From positions 66,959,666 through 67,023,665 of the forward strand of contig NC_052018.1 of assembly GCF_015832195.1 (NCBI RefSeq): a DNA stretch of 64,000 nt, read 5' to 3'. The position numbers and the translations under genes were made by a program. The stretch is from Motacilla alba alba. Taxonomy: Eukaryota > Chordata > Aves > Passeriformes > Motacillidae. Positions within the stretch are counted from its first letter, which is position 1, and each line of letters opens with the position of its first letter. The notes beneath the pieces were generated by a model. The model did no database searches and was not told the origin of the DNA. It was given only the letters and a program-made list of their open reading frames with translations. Shown here in pieces: positions 63,871 through 64,000 of this stretch.

Positions 63871-64000
63871 TTACAGTCCTGGAGGGACCATATAAGTAAA
63901 GAGCTTTTTCCAGTGAGCTAAACAGAGTGTTCTGTAGCAGAAATAACTTACGTAAAATAAAAACAAAGTTGGCAGGCAGTATAAAGGCTTAAGCTAATAA

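Larger units (their letters stand above)
38561..64000 (+). other. UST: UST intron downstream of exon C (partial)
   Basis: This stretch opens with the GTAACT donor and runs to the window edge. The C-terminal exon of UST would give an open frame of roughly 90 codons. None of the open frames here resembles it, so the intron probably extends past 64000. It contains a 29-bp tandem duplication near 39.4 kb, CpG-dense islets near 44.2 and 62.4 kb, a CR1 3' piece at about 54.8-55.5 kb, and small microsatellites. The stretches 39463-44100, 44270-54834 and 55541-62380 are otherwise unremarkable AT-rich sequence. Confidence 0.8.

Noticed and set aside
38561..64000. The final UST exon
   Set aside because: I looked for the C-terminal segment expected after exon C and found no open frame resembling it, so it presumably lies beyond the window.

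Overview
The window looks like part of a bird chromosome. It carries at least seven pieces of CR1-type LINE on both strands, several ending in the avian CR1 tail of ATTCTATG- or ATTCTGTG-like octamers. It is otherwise AT-rich, with large introns, no bacterial-style gene packing, and three spliced exons of a vertebrate gene.

The only protein-coding gene I can support is UST (uronyl 2-O-sulfotransferase), on the + strand. Three consecutive internal exons are visible at 12380-12533, 36181-36278 and 38403-38560. They join in frame (intron phases 2, 0, 2 and 1) and encode about 136 residues from the middle of the sulfotransferase domain, including the PAPS 3'-phosphate-binding segment. The exons before and after were not found, so the whole window lies inside the UST transcription unit: at least 12.4 kb of upstream intron, a 23.6-kb intron, a 2.1-kb intron and at least 25.4 kb of downstream intron.

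Intronic content, left to right: a minus-strand CR1 piece cut by the window edge (1 to about 960); a very old CR1/L3-like remnant (about 5085-5215); a minus-strand CR1 tail (about 7521-7680); plus-strand CR1 tails (about 20090-20335, 26890-27006 and 32555-32888); a plus-strand CR1 reverse-transcriptase pseudogene (about 28012-29145); a GC-rich, partly repetitive block of unknown origin (about 30180-31200); and a plus-strand CR1 3' piece with an uninterrupted 180-codon frame (about 54835-55540). A 200-bp homopyrimidine array lies at 23041-23240, and CpG-dense islets lie at about 44110-44265 and 62390-62505.

I found no tRNA, rRNA, CRISPR array, complete transposon or second gene. The open frames of 60-170 codons outside the exons and CR1 pieces look like chance frames. 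I saw no convincing undescribed biological system. The points most worth checking are the graded homopyrimidine array, the CpG islet with CTCF-like sites, a Glu-to-Val change at a usually acidic UST position, and the frame-preserving pair of UST exons.
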